Assembly (NCBI GenBank): GCA_024742705.1
Contig: JANSXZ010000006.1
Span: forward strand, 1 to 64,000
From: Paracoccaceae bacterium
GTDB lineage: Bacteria > Pseudomonadota > Alphaproteobacteria > Rhodobacterales > Rhodobacteraceae
Direction: 5' to 3'
Length of the DNA: 64,000 nucleotides
Part shown: positions 17,878 through 25,422 of the stretch, piece by piece
Layout: each line of letters starts with the position of its first letter
Numbering within the stretch: the stretch's first letter is position 1
Position numbers and translations under genes: made by a program
Notes under the pieces: model-generated
The model's input: only the letters and a program-made list of their open reading frames with translations
Database searches by the model: none
What the model was told of the DNA's origin: nothing

Positions 17878-18900
17878 ATGAAACACGCATTGACAGCCGT
17901 ATCGGCGCTGGCGCTTATGGCCGGCGGCGCCATGGCCAAGGAACTGAACATCTACAACTGGGGCAACTACACCAACCCCGAACTGATCGAGAAATTCGAG
18001 GCCGAGACGGGCATCGATGTCACCATCACCGATTACGACAGCAACGACACCGCGCTGGCCAAGGTCAAGGCCGGCGGCCACGGGTTCGACATCGTGGTGC
18101 CGTCGCATTCCTACATCCCGATCTGGATCAGCGAGGGCCTGCTTCTGGAAAGCCGCCCGGACCAGATGGAAAACTTTGGCAATGTCGATCCGGTGTGGGT
18201 GGACGTGGCATGGGATCCGGGCCGCCACTATACCGTGCCATGGCAGTGGGGCACCACCGGCGTTGTGGTCAACACCAAGTATTATGATGGCGACATCAAC
18301 ACTTCGGCGATCTTCATGGATCCGCCCGAAGAGCTGAAGGGCAAGATCAACGTCGTGCCGGAAATGGGCGATGTGATGGCTCTGGCGATCATGTACTACG
18401 GCGGCACCCCCTGCACCGGCGACCGAGAAATCCTCAAGAAGGTGCGCGACGGTCTGGTCGAAGCCAAGAAAAGCTGGCTGGGCATGGATTACGGCAACCT
18501 CGAGAAATTCGCCAAGGAAGATCTCTGGGCCGGCGTGAACTGGAACGGCTCGACCTTCCGCATGCGGCTCCAGAATGAAAACGTGGCCTATGGGTATCCC
18601 AAGGAAGGCTATGTCGTCTGGATGGACAGCGTCGCGGTCCTGGCCGATGCGCGCAACGTCGAAGAGGCGAAGATGTTCCAGAACTTCATCATGGAACCCG
18701 AGAACGCCGCGCTTATCTCGTCGTTCGCGCGCTATGCCAACGGCATCCTGGGCTCGGATCCCTACATGCCCGATGACATGAAGACCGCGCCGGAAATCGT
18801 GATTCCCGCCGAACTGAAGGACAAGGGCGTGTTCAACCAGGCCTGCCCGCCCGACGTGCAGCAGCTCTATACGCGCATCTGGACCGATCTCCAGAAGTGA
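17878..18900 (+). CDS. potD: Polyamine-type ABC importer periplasmic binding protein
   Basis: Substrate-binding protein of 340 residues. The Sec signal peptide ends at GGAMA before KELNIYNWGNYTNPE, the usual mature start of PotD/PotF proteins. Two alpha/beta lobes follow, with YDSNDTALAKVKAGGHGFD and VPWQWGTTGVVVNT as typical lobe motifs and VVWMDSVAVLADARN in the second lobe. An AAGGAG ribosome site precedes the ATG. It delivers the ligand to PotBC; the exact polyamine or other cation is not determined. It is the last gene of the operon and is followed by a strong terminator. Confidence 0.88.
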   Translation: MKHALTAVSALALMAGGAMAKELNIYNWGNYTNPELIEKFEAETGIDVTITDYDSNDTALAKVKAGGHGFDIVVPSHSYIPIWISEGLLLESRPDQMENFGNVDPVWVDVAWDPGRHYTVPWQWGTTGVVVNTKYYDGDINTSAIFMDPPEELKGKINVVPEMGDVMALAIMYYGGTPCTGDREILKKVRDGLVEAKKSWLGMDYGNLEKFAKEDLWAGVNWNGSTFRMRLQNENVAYGYPKEGYVVWMDSVAVLADARNVEEAKMFQNFIMEPENAALISSFARYANGILGSDPYMPDDMKTAPEIVIPAELKDKGVFNQACPPDVQQLYTRIWTDLQK

Positions 18901-18911
18901 TGACAAACCGA

Positions 18912-18937
18912 AGGGCGCCCGCAGCGGGCGCCCTTTT
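18912..18937 (+). terminator. Rho-independent terminator after potD
   Basis: AGGGCGCCCGC and GCGGGCGCCCT (18912-18922 and 18924-18934) are perfect inverted arms around a single A, so the real loop uses the inner bases. The hairpin ends in TTTT and begins 11 bases after the potD stop. It separates the importer operon from the serine hydrolase gene. Confidence 0.88.
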
Positions 18938-18990
18938 CCGATTGGCCGATCGTGGCATCGGTGACGCAACCGCAGGGACCAGGCGCAGCC

Positions 18991-20217
18991 ATGACCGCCA
19001 GCTACCGCAATTCACAGCCCAGCCCGCCGATCATGCAGGGCACGCCGGTGCCGGCGCAATGGCGGGTGCCGCCCGGTGGCTATGACACACCGCCCTTCAA
19101 CCGTTGGTCGTTCCAGAACATGCGGCAACTGGCGCGCACCGCAGATGTGCGGCGTGGCGAAACCGTCTGGGACATGCCGGCGGCGCCGGAGGACGTGGAT
19201 GCGGTGCGCTTTGCGGCCACGGATGGCCGCACGACGACCTGGGCCGACATGCTGGACGCCACCTATACCGACGGCGCGCTGATCTGGCTGGACGGTCGGA
19301 TCGTCGTGGAAAGCTATCACAACGGGATGAACCCGCGCACCCAGCATATCATCTATTCCATGTCCAAGAGCCTGACCTCGACCGTCGCGGGATGCCTGAT
19401 CGCCGAGGGTCTGATGGACCCGGCGGCGCCGGTGACCGAACTGGCGCCCGAACTGGTGCGCACCGCCTGGAAGGGCGCGACGTTGAGGCAGGTTCTGGAC
19501 ATGACAACCGGCGCTGTCTTTGACGAAACCTACGACAACCCCGCCGCCGAAGTGTGGAAACTGGACATCGCGGCGGGGCTGCGCCCTGCCCCGCCGGGCA
19601 TGCCGGCGCAGGAGATTCCGGCAGATATCATGGACCTGATCGGGATGCTGACGCAAAGCGAGGCGGCGCATGGCGCGCGGTTTTCCTATCGGTCGATCGA
19701 AACCGAGGTTCTCTCGCTGCTGATCGAACGCGCGGCGGGGATGCACCTGTGTCCGCTGATGTCCGAACGGCTGTGGGCCCCGATGGGCGCGGGCGAAGAC
19801 GGGTTCTTTATCGTTGATGGCGCCGGCTTTGCGCTGTCGGATGGCGGCTTCTGCGGCACCCTGCGCGACATGGCGCGGTTTGGCCGGCTGATGCTCGAGG
19901 ACGGTCTGCGCGACGGCACGCGAATCGTGCCGCGCGCCTGGATCGACGATGTGCGCGCCGGCGACCATGGGCTGTTCGACGCCCATGGCCGCGAGATGTT
20001 TCCAGCCGGGCGCTATCGCAACATGTTCTGGATACCCGACCGCGCGCGTCCCGCGCACATGTGCCTGGGCATCCACGGCCAGCACATCCTGATCGATCCC
20101 GAACGCGGGCTGGTTGCCGTGAAACTTTCGAGTTGGCCACAGGCGCTGGGTGGCGAAGCGGAACCGCTGGCCGATTGGTTGGCCGCGGTCGAGGCGGTGG
20201 TGCAGCAACTGACCTGA
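18991..20217 (+). CDS. SxxK serine hydrolase (beta-lactamase/esterase family)
   Basis: A class C beta-lactamase-like serine hydrolase of 408 residues. The nucleophile motif Ser123-Met-Ser-Lys126 is in YSMSKSLTS. FSYRSIETE is the expected second-tyrosine region and GIHGQH the third motif. No signal peptide is seen, so it is probably cytoplasmic, like 6-aminohexanoate-dimer hydrolases and esterases of this family. The start at 18991 (MTASYRN) is preferred over ATG 18952 by the AGGGACCAGG just upstream. It lies between the potD terminator and an amidase 14 bases downstream, and the two probably form an operon. The gene at 50198 is a recognisable relative. A role in cleaving an amide-linked compound is inferred from neighbours only. 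Confidence 0.8.
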   Translation: MTASYRNSQPSPPIMQGTPVPAQWRVPPGGYDTPPFNRWSFQNMRQLARTADVRRGETVWDMPAAPEDVDAVRFAATDGRTTTWADMLDATYTDGALIWLDGRIVVESYHNGMNPRTQHIIYSMSKSLTSTVAGCLIAEGLMDPAAPVTELAPELVRTAWKGATLRQVLDMTTGAVFDETYDNPAAEVWKLDIAAGLRPAPPGMPAQEIPADIMDLIGMLTQSEAAHGARFSYRSIETEVLSLLIERAAGMHLCPLMSERLWAPMGAGEDGFFIVDGAGFALSDGGFCGTLRDMARFGRLMLEDGLRDGTRIVPRAWIDDVRAGDHGLFDAHGREMFPAGRYRNMFWIPDRARPAHMCLGIHGQHILIDPERGLVAVKLSSWPQALGGEAEPLADWLAAVEAVVQQLT

Positions 20218-20231
20218 GGAGCAGATCCGAG

Positions 20232-21680
20232 ATGAGCGACGACCTGATTTACATGACCGCCACCGAAACCCTGGCGCGATATGCCGACAAGAGCCTGTCG
20301 CCGGTTGAGATGATGTCGGCGCAGATCGCCCGTGCCGAGGCCATCGCGCAGCCGGTCAACCCCTTCGCCGCCACGTTCTTCGACGCGGCGATGGATGCGG
20401 CCCGCGCGTCCGAGGCGCGGTGGGCCAGCGGCGCGCAGGCCGGTTGCCTGGACGGCATCGCCGTGGCGATCAAGGACGAAAGCTATATCGAGGGTCAGCC
20501 GACGACCTTCGGCTCGCTGGTCAACAAGGACGACATCGCCGATTTCACGTCGCCGAACAACGAACGCATTCTGGGTGAAGGGGGGATCGTGCATGTGCGC
20601 ACGACCACGCCCGAATACTCGAGCGCCGGCTACTGCTGGTCGCGGTTGCACGGTGTTACGCGCAACCCGTGGAACACCGATTACACGCCGGGCGGATCGT
20701 CGGGCGGCGCTGGCGCGGCGCTTGCGGCGGGAGCCACGCAACTGGCCACGGGATCGGACATCGGTGGATCGATCAGGATTCCCGCGTCATGCAGCGGTGT
20801 CGTCGGCTACAAGCCGCCCTATGGGCGCAACCCCGACGACATCCCCTTCAACCTGGATTTCTACTGCCACACCGGCCCGATGGCGCGCAGCGTCGCCGAC
20901 ACGATCCTGTTGCAGAACGTGATGTGCGGCCCGCATCCGCACGATATCGCATCGCTCTATCCCAAGCTGGTGCTGCCGACACGGTATCCCGACCTGAAGG
21001 GGTGGAAGATCGCGCTGTCGATGGATCTGGGCAGCTTTCCTCTGGACCCGGACGTGCGCGCGAACACCCATGCGGCGGCCGAGACGTTCCGAGCGCTGGG
21101 GGCCACGGTCGAGGAGGTGGATATCGGATGGGGCCCCGAGGTTCTGGAGGCGGCGCTGGGATATCTCACGCATCTGTTCGGCGGGTCGCTGTCGATGCTT
21201 CTGGACGATCACGCCGAATCGCTGACACCCTATGTGCGCGAAATGGCGGAACGCGCGCGCGCATCGAGCGCACAGGATTTCGTGCGCACGCTTCAGGTGG
21301 CCGGGGAAAGCTATATGAAGCTGGGCCCGCTGCTGGAGCGCCACGACGTTCTGATCTGCCCCACCAACGCGCTGCCCGCGGTGCCCGCCGCCTTCGATCA
21401 CAGCCGCGACACCGTGGAAATCGACGGGACCGCCGTGGACCCGACGCTGGGCTGGGTAATGACGACACCCTTCAACATGATGAGCCGGTGCCCGGTCTTG
21501 TCGGTGCCTTCGGGATTTGCCGCGAACGGTGTGCCGACCGGACTGCAGATCGTCGGGCCGACCTATCGCGACGCGAAAGTGTTCCAGGCGGCCATGGCCT
21601 TCGAGGCAGCGACGGGCGGATGGTATGGGCCGGGCCGGCCGCAACCGGCGATCGCCATGGCGAAAGCCGGCGCGGGCTGA
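20232..21680 (+). CDS. Amidase signature family hydrolase
   Basis: An amidase of 482 residues with the full Ser-cisSer-Lys triad: Lys81 in VAIKDESY, the Ser pair 156-157 in GGSSGGAGA, and nucleophile Ser180 in GSDIGGSIR. It is similar in layout to GatA, but no gatB or gatC lies nearby, so a catabolic amidase is more likely than tRNA amidation. It starts 14 bases after the serine hydrolase gene, behind GCAGATCCGAG. The pairing with the polyamine-type importer suggests hydrolysis of an imported amide; the substrate is not determined. Its end is followed within five bases by a dispersed intergenic repeat. Confidence 0.87.
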   Translation: MSDDLIYMTATETLARYADKSLSPVEMMSAQIARAEAIAQPVNPFAATFFDAAMDAARASEARWASGAQAGCLDGIAVAIKDESYIEGQPTTFGSLVNKDDIADFTSPNNERILGEGGIVHVRTTTPEYSSAGYCWSRLHGVTRNPWNTDYTPGGSSGGAGAALAAGATQLATGSDIGGSIRIPASCSGVVGYKPPYGRNPDDIPFNLDFYCHTGPMARSVADTILLQNVMCGPHPHDIASLYPKLVLPTRYPDLKGWKIALSMDLGSFPLDPDVRANTHAAAETFRALGATVEEVDIGWGPEVLEAALGYLTHLFGGSLSMLLDDHAESLTPYVREMAERARASSAQDFVRTLQVAGESYMKLGPLLERHDVLICPTNALPAVPAAFDHSRDTVEIDGTAVDPTLGWVMTTPFNMMSRCPVLSVPSGFAANGVPTGLQIVGPTYRDAKVFQAAMAFEAATGGWYGPGRPQPAIAMAKAGAG

Positions 21681-21684
21681 AGCC

Positions 21685-21723
21685 GCGGATGCCTCCGGCG
21701 GGAGTTTATCCGGCAAGATGAAG
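21685..21723 (+). repeat. Intergenic repeat, copy 2 (39 nt)
   Basis: Plus-orientation copy of the dispersed element, 38/39 identical to the complement of 4858-4896 and identical over 33 bases to 28575-28607. It fills most of the 50-base gap between the convergent amidase and lyase genes. The core CTCCGGCGGGAG can fold into a short hairpin. Confidence 0.85.
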
Positions 21724-21730
21724 GGCGCTG

Positions 21731-22630
21731 TCAGCCTGCGAGGATCGGGCTCTGGTCGATTTCGCCGAGCAGGAAGCGCATCTGCTGCTGTTCGATCTCG
21801 TCGAATCCGATGAAGGTCTTGAAATCGGCCATGCTCATTTGCGGATGCGGCAACGCGGCGGTGCCTTCATCGGCCACGAGACGGGAAAAGTTGTCCTGAA
21901 GGGCCTGGGCGGCGGTCATCAAGGCCACCAGCGGATAGCAGGCCAGGCCGGCGACCTCGCGGATTTCGGGGCGTGTCAGATCCTTTTCGAGCCAGCCGAA
22001 GACCTGGAGCGAAAGCGGTTTGTCCACCGCCTTGCGGAACCTCTGAAGGCCGGCGAAATCGTTGAAGGTGCGGCTGATAGGCTGAACCAGATCGGCGCCG
22101 GCGGCGGCATAGGCGCGGGCGCGGGCGATGGCGGCGTCTTCCGTCATGGCATCGGTGCGCGCGATGATCAGTGTGTCGGGGTCGCGGCGGGCCTCGACGG
22201 CGGCGCGAATCTTGGCGACGTTTTCCTCCATCGGCAGGATCTCGAGCCGGTTGGCGGCGGCGGGGCAGCGTTTCGGGGCCACCTGATCTTCCAGGATCAG
22301 CGCCGCGACGCCGGCCTGTTCGAATTCGCGGACCGTGCGCATCACGTTGATGGCGTTGCCGTAGCCGGTGTCGGCGTCGGCGATGACCGGGATATCGACC
22401 GCGTTCACGGTGTTGCGGATGACGCCGAGGTTTTCGGTCATTGTATAGAGTTCGACATCGGGGAACCCGAGTTGCGTGGCGGAAACCGCGAAGCCGGATG
22501 TCATGACGGCGGTGAACCCGGCCTTCCGGGCCATCATCGCCGACATCGCATCGTAGCATCCCGCCGCGATCCGGGTGTCGCCGGCGCGCAGGGCCTTTGC
22601 GAAGGCGCGTTTGGTTTCGGGGGTCATCAT
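21731..22630 (-). CDS. Isocitrate lyase/PEP mutase-family lyase
   Basis: A TIM-barrel enzyme of 299 residues from the isocitrate lyase/PEP mutase superfamily. Metal-binding motif: IADADTGYG; late barrel motif: LIIARTDAM; and ILEDQVAPKRC on the gating loop. The loop reads KRCPAAANR: the catalytic-type Cys of true lyases is kept, but the usual Gly-His after it is replaced. The N-terminus has tandem ATGs at 22630 and 22627 behind AGGAGA. Its start overlaps the stop of the small aconitase-type subunit (ATGA), so it is the third gene of the hydratase operon. Family reactions that fit this pairing are cleavage of 2-methylisocitrate or of 2,3-dimethylmalate to pyruvate plus propionate; oxaloacetate decarboxylase is an alternative. 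Confidence 0.82.
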   Translation of the reverse strand: MMTPETKRAFAKALRAGDTRIAAGCYDAMSAMMARKAGFTAVMTSGFAVSATQLGFPDVELYTMTENLGVIRNTVNAVDIPVIADADTGYGNAINVMRTVREFEQAGVAALILEDQVAPKRCPAAANRLEILPMEENVAKIRAAVEARRDPDTLIIARTDAMTEDAAIARARAYAAAGADLVQPISRTFNDFAGLQRFRKAVDKPLSLQVFGWLEKDLTRPEIREVAGLACYPLVALMTAAQALQDNFSRLVADEGTAALPHPQMSMADFKTFIGFDEIEQQQMRFLLGEIDQSPILAG

Positions 22631-23148
22631 GATGTGCTCTCCTGTCGGTCGCGGGCGTGCAGATAGCCCACCAGCCCCCCCGCCTCGAGCATCTGTCGGT
22701 CGGATTCGGATAGGGGTTCGATGGGCAGTTGCGTGGATCTGGTGTGGTTGTGCAGCACGCCGGCGGACCAGTCGACTTCGATCTCGTCCCAGCGGCCGAC
22801 GGCCGTCAGGATGCCCGGACAGGCGACCTGGGGAAAACCCATGGCGATTTCGCCGCGCCAGTATCCGGGGGAGAAGCTTTCGGCGACGACGCCGGCGACG
22901 CCGAGGTGCCGCATCGCGATCATCGGCGGATAGTGCGGATGGCCGTAGCCGAAGTTGAGATTGCCGACCAGCAGATCGCCGGGGCGCACCTGGCCCGCGA
23001 AATCCGGATCGTATTCCGACATCGCGACGCGGGCCAGTTCATCGACATCCTTGATCTTGATGTTCTTTACGCCGACGATCTGATCAACGTCGAAATCGGG
23101 CTCGTCGAAGACCCATGCAACGCGGCCGCGCAAGTTCGCCAGCGCCAT
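22627..23148 (-). CDS. Aconitase-family hydratase, small (swivel) subunit
   Basis: A 173-residue LeuD-like swivel domain. Features: VGNLNFGYGHPHYPPM, equivalent to the GxNFGCGSSREHA loop of LeuD but altered (no Cys-Ser-Ser-Arg), then VVAESFSPGYWRGEI and GFPQVACPGI. The start ATG 23148 (MALANLRGRV) lies two bases after the large-subunit stop. It should complete the active site of the adjacent [4Fe-4S] large subunit. The altered loop argues against a biosynthetic isopropylmalate isomerase and for a specialised hydratase, for example of the dimethylmaleate hydratase (DmdB) type. Confidence 0.8.
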   Translation of the reverse strand: MALANLRGRVAWVFDEPDFDVDQIVGVKNIKIKDVDELARVAMSEYDPDFAGQVRPGDLLVGNLNFGYGHPHYPPMIAMRHLGVAGVVAESFSPGYWRGEIAMGFPQVACPGILTAVGRWDEIEVDWSAGVLHNHTRSTQLPIEPLSESDRQMLEAGGLVGYLHARDRQESTS

Positions 23149-23150
23149 CC

Positions 23151-24413
23151 TCAACCCTCCAGATAGGGGCGCGGATCGGCGATCCTGCCTTCGATGGCCG
23201 AAGCGGCCACCGCCGCGGCGTTGACGATGAAGATTTCGCTGTCGGGCGATCCCATCCGGCCCCGCACGTTCAGCGTTCCGGTCGACACGGCGCGCTGACC
23301 GGCTGTCATCACGCCCATGCGCCCGAAGCAGTAGTCGCAGGACGAGGAGGTGACGAACGCGCCGGCGTCGATCAGCCGCGAGAGGGTGCCTTCGCTGGCG
23401 GCCTGACTCATGATTTCCTTGCTGGTGGGCACGACATAGAGCTTGAACCCAGGTTTGACCCGGTGCCCTTCCAGAACATCGGCGGCCAGCCGCAGATCTT
23501 CGACGCGGCCCGAGGCGCATGAGCCCAGATAACCGACATGCACTTCGGTGCCGGTGACGGTGCTGAGATCGCGGGTGTTGGCGGGGCTGGGCGGGATGAC
23601 AACCACGGGTTCGAGATCGGAAATGTCGATCCTGTGGCGCGCGGCATATTGCGCATCGGGGTCCGAGAACACCGGTTCCAGATCCTTGCGCTGGCGCGCG
23701 CGGGCGTAGGCCAGCGCCTTGTCGTCGGGATTCATGATTGCGGTCACCGCGCCGGTGAACATCGCAAGGCAGTTTATCGTCTGGCGCGCTTCCAGCGACA
23801 TGTCGGCCACCGCGTCGCCGCCCAGTTCCAGCACATGGAACCGGCAGGCAGATGGCCCCAGCGTGCGCACGATGTGATGGAACACGTCACGCGAGGTCAC
23901 GCCGGGCGACAGACGACCTGTCAGGTCGATCCGCGTGGTCTGCGGCACCTTCAGCTTGATGTATTCCTTGACGAACGCCTCGAGCAGGTGACGCCGGACG
24001 CCGATCGCCAGCGTGCCGAAGGTGCCCAGTTGCGAGATGTGGCCATCGAAGTGCACCACGAAGGCGCCGGGTGTGGCATAGCCCAGTTCGGCGGCGACCT
24101 GGTGGCCGATGCCGACGTTCTCATAGACCGGCACGTCGTTGCGGGCGCCCCATTCGCGGGTGATCTTGTGCAGATCCTCTTCGGCGGGCGTGGTTGCGGG
24201 CACCATGTGATCGATGAACAGCGCGAAACGATCGGGTTCGGCAACGCGGTCGATCCCGAACTCCTCTTTCATCTGGCGAAAGATCACGTCGGTGTAGCCG
24301 GGAAAATCATAGGCGATCACATAGTCGGGCTTGACGCGAATGTCCTCGCCGGCGCTGACTCGGTCACGCCCGGCGGCACGGGCCAGGATCTTTTCGGCGA
24401 TGGTCTGCCCCAT
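23151..24413 (-). CDS. Aconitase-family hydratase, large iron-sulfur subunit
   Basis: A 420-residue LeuC-like protein. Cluster ligands are seen as Cys in YLGSCASGR and the pair in SSSCDYCFGRMGV. DHMVPATTPAEED, HFDGHISQLGTFGT and LNVRGRMG are conserved aconitase-fold segments. It catalyses a dehydration/hydration step on a hydroxy-dicarboxylate together with the small subunit two bases downstream. Start ATG 24413 has GGAGA seven bases upstream. It follows the IclR gene by 54 bases, and a candidate operator lies at 24465-24489. With the lyase downstream and the TRAP transporter divergent, it looks catabolic and not part of leucine synthesis. Confidence 0.85.
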   Translation of the reverse strand: MGQTIAEKILARAAGRDRVSAGEDIRVKPDYVIAYDFPGYTDVIFRQMKEEFGIDRVAEPDRFALFIDHMVPATTPAEEDLHKITREWGARNDVPVYENVGIGHQVAAELGYATPGAFVVHFDGHISQLGTFGTLAIGVRRHLLEAFVKEYIKLKVPQTTRIDLTGRLSPGVTSRDVFHHIVRTLGPSACRFHVLELGGDAVADMSLEARQTINCLAMFTGAVTAIMNPDDKALAYARARQRKDLEPVFSDPDAQYAARHRIDISDLEPVVVIPPSPANTRDLSTVTGTEVHVGYLGSCASGRVEDLRLAADVLEGHRVKPGFKLYVVPTSKEIMSQAASEGTLSRLIDAGAFVTSSSCDYCFGRMGVMTAGQRAVSTGTLNVRGRMGSPDSEIFIVNAAAVAASAIEGRIADPRPYLEG

Positions 24414-24464
24414 GGCGATGTCTCCGGTTGGTATCGCGTCACAGGCTTTGCCAGAAGTGTGTGC

Positions 24465-24489
24465 ATGTCAACTGACAACTTTTATTTCA
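24465..24489 (+). promoter_or_regulatory. Candidate IclR operator B, upstream of hydratase operon
   Basis: ATGTCAAC, nine bases, TTATTTCA, then CCTG. This is the same bipartite sequence with the same spacing as at 25333-25357, and it lies 51 bases upstream of the large-subunit start, across the iclR stop codon. Its orientation relative to the gene it precedes is the same as that of copy A relative to dctP. A second shared block, GCAA(A)GCCT-N5-GCGATAC, lies downstream of both (minus strand 24451-24431 here; plus strand 25361-25380 at the other site). Confidence 0.6.
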
Positions 24490-25304
24490 CCTGATGATTT
24501 ATGCCCGTCAACTGTCCGGACCAACCGCGCCATGTCGTGCACGGCCGCATCCAGTTGGCCCAGCAGGCCGTTCTGATTCCGCCCGACGATTTGCGGTGTC
24601 AGGCCGCCGATCGACACCGCCGCCACGGTTTCCCCGCGGTCGTTTTTCAACGGCATCGCCATCGCCGAAAGGCCGGCGGCCACGTCATCCTGAGTGATCA
24701 CCCAACCCTGCGCGACGATCCGGTCCAGGTCACGGCGCAGGTGGGCGGGATCGGTTTCGCTGAAATCGGTCAGGCGCGCCAGCGGCCGGGCCAGAACCGC
24801 CTTCTGATCCTCGGGCGGCAGATGCGCCAGCAAGACGCGCGGCCCGGCACCACAGTTCAGCGGCATGGTTTCGCCCACCGACCACCACCGCACCTCGACG
24901 GCCGATTCGCCGTGGTACCGGGCCAGACACAGCGCCTCGGCGCCCTTGGCCACGGAAAGATAGGCGGTCGTGCCGGTTTCGGTGGCCAGTTGGCGCAATC
25001 GCGAATCGACCAGATCTTTCAGCGCTACGCCCTCCGGCACCGCGCTGGCCAGTTCAAGTACGCTGAGCGTCAGCGAATACTGCCCGGTTCCGGGGTTTTG
25101 CTGCACCAGCCCTTCGTCGCGCAGCGTGACCAACAACCGGCGGGTGGTGCCCGCATCCAGCTTTGTGGCCTGCGCAATCTCGCTGAGCGACAGGTACGGG
25201 CGGTCGACGCTGAAGCTGCGCAGGATCGAAACCGCGCGGCTGACGGCGCGCACTCGCGACAAGGTGCGTCCGTCGCGCGGCTGCTTGGGGGTAGGAGGAT
25301 TCAA
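24468..25304 (-). CDS. IclR-family transcriptional regulator
   Basis: A regulator of 278 residues from the chosen TTG start. The winged helix-turn-helix is near the N-terminus (RAVSRAVSILRSF, then LSEIAQATKLDAGTTRRLL). The IclR effector domain follows (about 95-270), with YLSVAKGAEALCLARY, LNCGAGPRVLLAHL and GLSAMAMPLKN. The start is uncertain. TTG 25304 has AGGG six bases upstream; GTG 25328 and ATG 25349 are in frame but have no ribosome site and would place candidate operator A inside the gene. It sits between the hydratase-lyase operon and the divergent dctPQM operon and probably controls both in response to their carboxylate substrate. Confidence 0.85.
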   Translation of the reverse strand: MNPPTPKQPRDGRTLSRVRAVSRAVSILRSFSVDRPYLSLSEIAQATKLDAGTTRRLLVTLRDEGLVQQNPGTGQYSLTLSVLELASAVPEGVALKDLVDSRLRQLATETGTTAYLSVAKGAEALCLARYHGESAVEVRWWSVGETMPLNCGAGPRVLLAHLPPEDQKAVLARPLARLTDFSETDPAHLRRDLDRIVAQGWVITQDDVAAGLSAMAMPLKNDRGETVAAVSIGGLTPQIVGRNQNGLLGQLDAAVHDMARLVRTVDGHKSSGEIKVVS

Positions 25305-25332
25305 CGGTTTCCCTAAAGTAATTTTCACAGGA

Positions 25333-25357
25333 TGAAATAATAATTGCATGTTGACAT
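25333..25357 (-). promoter_or_regulatory. Candidate IclR operator A, in the iclR-dctP divergent region
   Basis: On the minus strand: ATGTCAAC, nine bases, TTATTTCA, then TCCTG. Both eight-base halves and the spacing equal those of copy B. The plus-strand complement of one half is GTTGACAT, which contains a consensus-like -35 hexamer for dctP. The overlapping TTTCACAGGATGAAA at 25324-25338 is itself an inverted repeat (TTTCA-N5-TGAAA). Confidence 0.6.
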
Positions 25358-25381
25358 TTTGCAAGCCTCTCGTGCGATACT
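25351..25381 (+). promoter_or_regulatory. Possible dctP promoter
   Basis: TTGACA at 25351-25356 and TG-C-GATACT at 25373-25381 could be a -35 and an extended -10. The 19-base spacer is longer than the optimum. It overlaps candidate operator A. The dctP start is 41 bases downstream. Confidence 0.35.
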
Positions 25382-25422
25382 GTCTCCGATCCGGTGCGTG
25401 ATGCCGGTGTAGGGAGGACATC

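Noticed and set aside
20232..21680. GatA subunit of Asp/Glu-tRNA amidotransferase
   Set aside because: The amidase motifs are shared, but no gatB or gatC is adjacent and the context is catabolic.
22627..24413. Reading the LeuC/LeuD-like pair as biosynthetic isopropylmalate isomerase
   Set aside because: No leuB or leuA is nearby, the swivel loop lacks the usual Cys-Ser-Ser-Arg, and the operon contains a lyase under IclR control next to a TRAP importer.
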